From Planctomycetales bacterium (GTDB lineage: Bacteria; Planctomycetota; Planctomycetia; Planctomycetales; Planctomycetaceae): 8,072 nucleotides of DNA. The stretch covers positions 1 through 8,072 of the forward strand of contig JAGVKR010000319.1 in assembly GCA_020050375.1 (NCBI GenBank), given 5' to 3'. The notes under the pieces are model-generated. The model was not told the origin of the DNA and ran no database searches. It worked only from the letters and a program-made list of their open reading frames with translations. This document shows positions 5,273-8,072 of this stretch, piece after piece. Each line of letters opens with the position of its first letter. The first letter of the stretch is position 1. Made by a program: the position numbers and the translations under genes.

Positions 5273-8072
5273 TCACGATGCCCGCCCGCCGCGCGCGGCC
5301 AAGAATCGGCCCGTGATCGAGGCCGGTTCGTGGGCGATTTCCTCGGGAGTTCCGATGGCAACCACCTGGCCTCCGGCTGCGCCGGAGTCGGGGCCGAGGT
5401 CGATCACGTAATCGGCACTGCGGATCACATCGAGGTTGTGCTCGATCACAATCAAAGAATGTCCGGCGACGAGCAATGTGTTCCAGCATTCGAGCAGGCG
5501 GCCGACGTCCTGCGGGTGCAGGCCGGTTGTTGGCTCGTCCAACACGATCAGAGTTCGCGAGCGTGTCCCCTGCGAGAGGAACGCCGCCAGCTTCAGGCGC
5601 TGCGATTCGCCCCCCGAGAGCGTTCGGGCCGGCTGACCGAGGGGAAGATAGTCGAGCCCCGCTTCCTTCAGATACTTGAGCCGCCGCTGGATGCGCGTCC
5701 GACCGCGGAAAAACGTGAAGGCCTCGCGGGCGGTCAGGGCCAGCACCTCGGCAATCGACAGGCCGCGGTACTTCACATCGAGGATCTCCCGCCGGTAACG
5801 GGTTCCGTGGCAATCGGGACAGGTCACGACGACGTCCGGCAGGAACTGCATGTCGACAGCCACGTTCCCCGACCCTGCACACGTTTCGCAGCGACCGCCT
5901 CCGGCCGCGTTGAAGCTGAAGTGGCGGGCCGTCAGATTCTGGACTTTCGCTTCCGCCGTGCCGGCAAACAGCGCACGGATCTCGCTGAAGATGCCGAGAA
6001 AGCTCGCCGGGAGGCTACGCGGCGAGCGGCCGATCGGGGCCGCGTCGAGCGAGAGGACGTTTTCGATTTGCTCTGTGCCGGTGAGGCGTGTGAAGAGGCG
6101 AGAGGGAGAGAGGGGGAGTTGGGGAGTGGGGGAGTGAGGGAGAGGGGGAGATGAAGAAGATTTTCTCCCGGTCTCTCCTTCTCCTTGTCTCTCCTTCTCG
6201 CCGCCTTCCCCGCGCAGCGCCTGCCCGACCGCCGGCAACAGCACGTCCAGCACAAGACTGCTCTTCCCGCTGCCGCTCACGCCGGAGACGACGCACAGCA
6301 CGCCGAGGGGAAACGCGACTGAAACGCCGTTCAGGTTGTGGTGGCGGACATCGGTCAGGTGTAACCAGCCGGTCGGCTCGCGGACGTCGTCCCGCGTCGT
6401 CGTCTTCACCACTCGACGTCCCGCCAAAAAATCTCCAGTGATGGATTCCGCGCATTGGGCGATCCCCGCCGGCGGTCCCTGATAGACCACGCGGCCGCCT
6501 GCCTGCCCTGCCTGCGGGCCGAGGTCGATGATGTGATCGGCCCGTGCGATGACCGCCGGGTCATGCTCGACGACAACGACCGTATTCCCCGCGTCACGGA
6601 GCGACAGCAGAACATCCAGCAGCCGTTCGGTGTCGCGCGGGTGGAGGCCGGTTGTCGGCTCGTCGAGCACATATAGGAGATTGACGAGGTTCGAGCCGCA
6701 TGCGCCGGCGAGCCGCGCCCGCTGCGCTTCGCCGCGCGAAAGCGTTCGTAGCGGCCGATCGAGCGTGAGATAGCCCAGGCCGACGTTGCGGAGCAGTTCG
6801 AGCCGGCGGACGACGGGGGGAAGCAGGCGCGAGAAGAGATCGCCGGTCTCGGGATCGCCCCCAACGATGGCATCGTTATCGACAAGTTTCCTTCTCCCCT
6901 CTCCCTCGACGGGAGAGGGGTTGGGGGTGAGGGTGATTTTCGCGTCCGTTGACGGTCGCCCCCCCCACCCCGGCCCTCCCCCCGCGAGGGGGGGAGGGAG
7001 AAGTGTGAGCGGAGCGAGTCTGTCGAGGAGAGCGAACGCTTGTTCCACCGTCATCGCCGTCAACGCGGGGAGTGAGCGGCCGGCGATCAGGGCCGCTTGT
7101 GCCAGCGGCTGCAAGCGCGTTCCGTGGCACTCGGAACATACGATCTGTTTCTCCGTCGTTGCGTCGCGGGTTCGGTTCGTGCGTCTAGACGCCGCCTTTG
7201 TCCCTACCCCCGCCGGGACATCGGTATCGACACATTTTCTTCTTCTCCCCTCTCCCTCGACGGGAGAGGGGGTGAGGGTGATTTTCGCGTCCGTTGACGT
7301 TTGCCCCCTCATCCCCGGCCCTCCTCCCACGAGGGGAGAAGGGGGAAGCAGTTTCGTTTGTGGCGGCGCTTCAACGTCTTTCGAAACGATTGTCCCCAGT
7401 CCCTGGCAAACGGGGCAGGCCCCCAGCGGCGATTGGAAGCTGAAGTGCGCCGGCTCCAGTGTCGGAAACTCATGCAGGCATTCACCGCAAACGAGATTCT
7501 CGTCGTAGCGCGACAGCCGCCAGTCACGTCCGTCGACCGCGATGGTCAGTCCTGCAGAACTCGTTGGTTCGTGACCGCCCGACGCCGTCGAGGCCTCCGA
7601 CAAAACAACACAGCTCCCCGCTCCCTCGCGGAAGGCCGTTTCGAGGCTGTCCGTCAGGCGCTCCGTAGAAGCGATCGGAGTTGTCAGTCGATCGACGACG
7701 ATCAGCGCTACGTCCGCCTCGCGCAGCATCGCCGGCGTGATCTCGGAAAGGGGCCGAGTCGCTTCGCCGATGATGGTCCGATTGAATCCCCCGCGTGCGA
7801 GATGATCGAGACGACGTGTCACGACGTCGTCGGTGGCCGTTTCTGCCGGCATGCCCGACAAAAGAGGGAAGCCGATCTGTATCCGACCAGCGCCTGTCAC
7901 CGATGTCAGCAGTCGCGCGACGCTCGCGGGCGAATGGCGCACGACAGGCCGCCGACAACTGGGACAGACGATCTCACCCGCGCGGGCGTACAGCAATCGC
8001 AGATAGTCGAGGACTTCTGTGGCAGATCCGAGCGTCGCGCGGCGTGACCCGCCGGGGACCGACTGCCGCACC
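5273..8072 (-). CDS. uvrA: UvrA-like excinuclease ABC subunit A (5' end outside the window)
   Basis: 932 residues are visible; by comparison with E. coli UvrA (940) about 90 N-terminal residues, including the first Walker A, lie beyond the right edge. UvrA is the damage-sensing dimeric ABC ATPase that loads UvrB in nucleotide excision repair. Visible in order (numbered from codon 8071-8069): UvrB-binding region (about 45-160); zinc module C195/C198...C219/C222; CSECHGTRL (312-320); first signature LSRGEAQR (444-451), Walker B VLDEPTTGLH (468-477), VEHD (501-504); second Walker A GVSGSGKSS (597-605); zinc module C728/C731...C751/C754; signature LSGGESQR (818-825), Walker B (841-855), IEHN (876-879). 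The odd points are three in-frame repeat-derived inserts (241-284, 357-400, 625-657), no DNA-binding insertion domain after C222, Arg in place of Gly in the first signature, and DEPTTGLH where canonical UvrA has DEPSIGLH. These suggest a paralogue and not the housekeeping copy. Its final TGA is at 5273-5275. Confidence 0.93.
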   Translation of the reverse strand, partial: VRQSVPGGSRRATLGSATEVLDYLRLLYARAGEIVCPSCRRPVVRHSPASVARLLTSVTGAGRIQIGFPLLSGMPAETATDDVVTRRLDHLARGGFNRTIIGEATRPLSEITPAMLREADVALIVVDRLTTPIASTERLTDSLETAFREGAGSCVVLSEASTASGGHEPTSSAGLTIAVDGRDWRLSRYDENLVCGECLHEFPTLEPAHFSFQSPLGACPVCQGLGTIVSKDVEAPPQTKLLPPSPLVGGGPGMRGQTSTDAKITLTPSPVEGEGRRRKCVDTDVPAGVGTKAASRRTNRTRDATTEKQIVCSECHGTRLQPLAQAALIAGRSLPALTAMTVEQAFALLDRLAPLTLLPPPLAGGGPGWGGRPSTDAKITLTPNPSPVEGEGRRKLVDNDAIVGGDPETGDLFSRLLPPVVRRLELLRNVGLGYLTLDRPLRTLSRGEAQRARLAGACGSNLVNLLYVLDEPTTGLHPRDTERLLDVLLSLRDAGNTVVVVEHDPAVIARADHIIDLGPQAGQAGGRVVYQGPPAGIAQCAESITGDFLAGRRVVKTTTRDDVREPTGWLHLTDVRHHNLNGVSVAFPLGVLCVVSGVSGSGKSSLVLDVLLPAVGQALRGEGGEKERQGEGETGRKSSSSPPLPHSPTPQLPLSPSRLFTRLTGTEQIENVLSLDAAPIGRSPRSLPASFLGIFSEIRALFAGTAEAKVQNLTARHFSFNAAGGGRCETCAGSGNVAVDMQFLPDVVVTCPDCHGTRYRREILDVKYRGLSIAEVLALTAREAFTFFRGRTRIQRRLKYLKEAGLDYLPLGQPARTLSGGESQRLKLAAFLSQGTRSRTLIVLDEPTTGLHPQDVGRLLECWNTLLVAGHSLIVIEHNLDVIRSADYVIDLGPDSGAAGGQVVAIGTPEEIAHEPASITGRFLAARGGRAS
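6101..6199 (-). repeat. GA/CT-rich in-frame repeat insert 3 in the uvrA-like gene
   Basis: On the + strand 6101-6152 is almost pure G/A and about 6160-6199 almost pure C/T, forming an imperfect inverted repeat around a short AT-richer centre. Read on the coding strand it is exactly 33 codons, EKERQGEGETGRK followed by SSSSPPLPHSPTPQLPLSPS (residues 625-657). It lies between ALRGEGG and RLFTRLTGTEQIENV, replacing a short loop in UvrA just before the conserved strand leading to the PIGRSPRS motif. The peptide is low-complexity and very unlike UvrA. Similar PHSPTP-coding GA/CT repeats are, from memory, dispersed in cyanobacterial and planctomycete genomes. Confidence 0.7.
6872..7003 (-). repeat. 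In-frame palindromic element, copy 2, in the uvrA-like gene
   Basis: 132 bases encode 44 residues (357-400): LLPPPLAGGGPGWGGRP, STDAKITLTPNPSPVEGEGR, RKLVDND. It contains two hairpins: CCCCTCTCCC (6896-6905) pairs with GGGAGAGGGG (6911-6920), and CCCTCCCCCC (6974-6983) with GGGGGGAGGG (6989-6998). Eight Cs (6959-6966) and seven Gs (6988-6994) are slippage-prone. It interrupts the linker between ALLDRLAPLT and the segment leading to LELLRNVGLGYLTL, a position where ordinary UvrA simply continues. It shares sequence, orientation and reading phase with the copy at 7220-7351. Confidence 0.85.
7220..7351 (-). repeat. In-frame palindromic element, copy 1, in the uvrA-like gene
   Basis: 132 bases encode 44 residues (241-284): LLPPSPLVGGGPGMRGQT, STDAKITLTPSPVEGEGRR, RKCVDTD. 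The first hairpin, CCCCTCTCCC (7247-7256) with GGGAGAGGGG (7262-7271), is identical to that of the other copy. The second (around 7319-7341) is imperfect. Compared with that copy, all length differences are whole codons: one extra Ser, a missing Asn-Pro and one extra Arg. This shows selection to keep the frame. It sits just after the zinc module ending CPVCQGLG, where canonical UvrA starts its DNA-binding insertion domain. Confidence 0.85.

Noticed and set aside
4847..6154. 435-codon open frame on the + strand, antisense to the methyltransferase and uvrA-like genes
   Set aside because: It is the mirror of strongly supported - strand coding sequence in GC-rich DNA; it crosses the gene boundary at 5107-5272 and shows no domain.
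6872..7351. The repeated segments as a CRISPR array
   Set aside because: Only two copies, 132 bases each with a 216-base interval, inside a coding frame; no spacer-repeat periodicity and no cas genes.
6786..8047. Long + strand frames (240 and 248 codons) opposite the uvrA-like gene
   Set aside because: They are antisense to conserved UvrA motifs, their PSPSTGEGLGVR-type segments only translate the palindromic repeat, and there is no ribosome site.

Overview
The window looks like a stretch of chromosome from a GC-rich planctomycete-type bacterium (Planctomycetota). That is inferred from three things: an exported prenyltransferase/squalene-oxidase-repeat protein of the kind abundant in that phylum, membrane and lipoprotein genes with no recognisable function, and several families of short palindromic dispersed repeats, including GTAGGTCAGGC and GTTCCCAAGC types. 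No species can be named from the sequence alone.

Layout from left to right: the last 42 codons of an unknown + strand gene (2-130); a short convergent spacer flanked by a 22-bp inverted pair of palindromic repeats (127-279); an exported alpha/alpha-toroid protein on the - strand (288-1463); a 'scar' zone (1689-2077) where a 5' fragment of a CPCC-type cysteine-rich protein gene (+) abuts a 5' fragment of an exported-protein gene (-), both broken at the same imperfect palindrome near 1777-1805; a 366-base spacer holding a dispersed palindromic repeat (2171-2285); a small lipoprotein gene (+, 2444-2932); and then a left-pointing series to the right edge. That series, in transcription order, is a UvrA-like ABC ATPase (8072-5273, 5' end outside the window), a class I SAM-dependent methyltransferase (5106-4327) and a single-pass membrane protein (4293-2896). 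The membrane-protein gene follows the methyltransferase by 33 bases and is probably co-transcribed. It overlaps the convergent lipoprotein gene by 37 bases.

The most striking item is the uvrA-like gene. Three repeat-derived segments sit in frame inside it. Two are 44-codon copies of the same palindromic element (7220-7351 and 6872-7003), in the same orientation and reading phase and 348 bases apart. The third is a 33-codon GA/CT-rich element of a different family (6101-6199). Removing them leaves a continuous UvrA-type protein. The first lies where canonical UvrA carries its DNA-binding insertion domain, which is missing here. The first ABC signature reads LSRGE instead of LSGGE. This resembles the in-frame protein-coding palindromic elements known from Rickettsia, but in what looks like a planctomycete UvrA paralogue. 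The methyltransferase and membrane protein downstream show no obvious mechanistic link to DNA repair. No RNA gene, CRISPR array, transposase or phage gene was seen.
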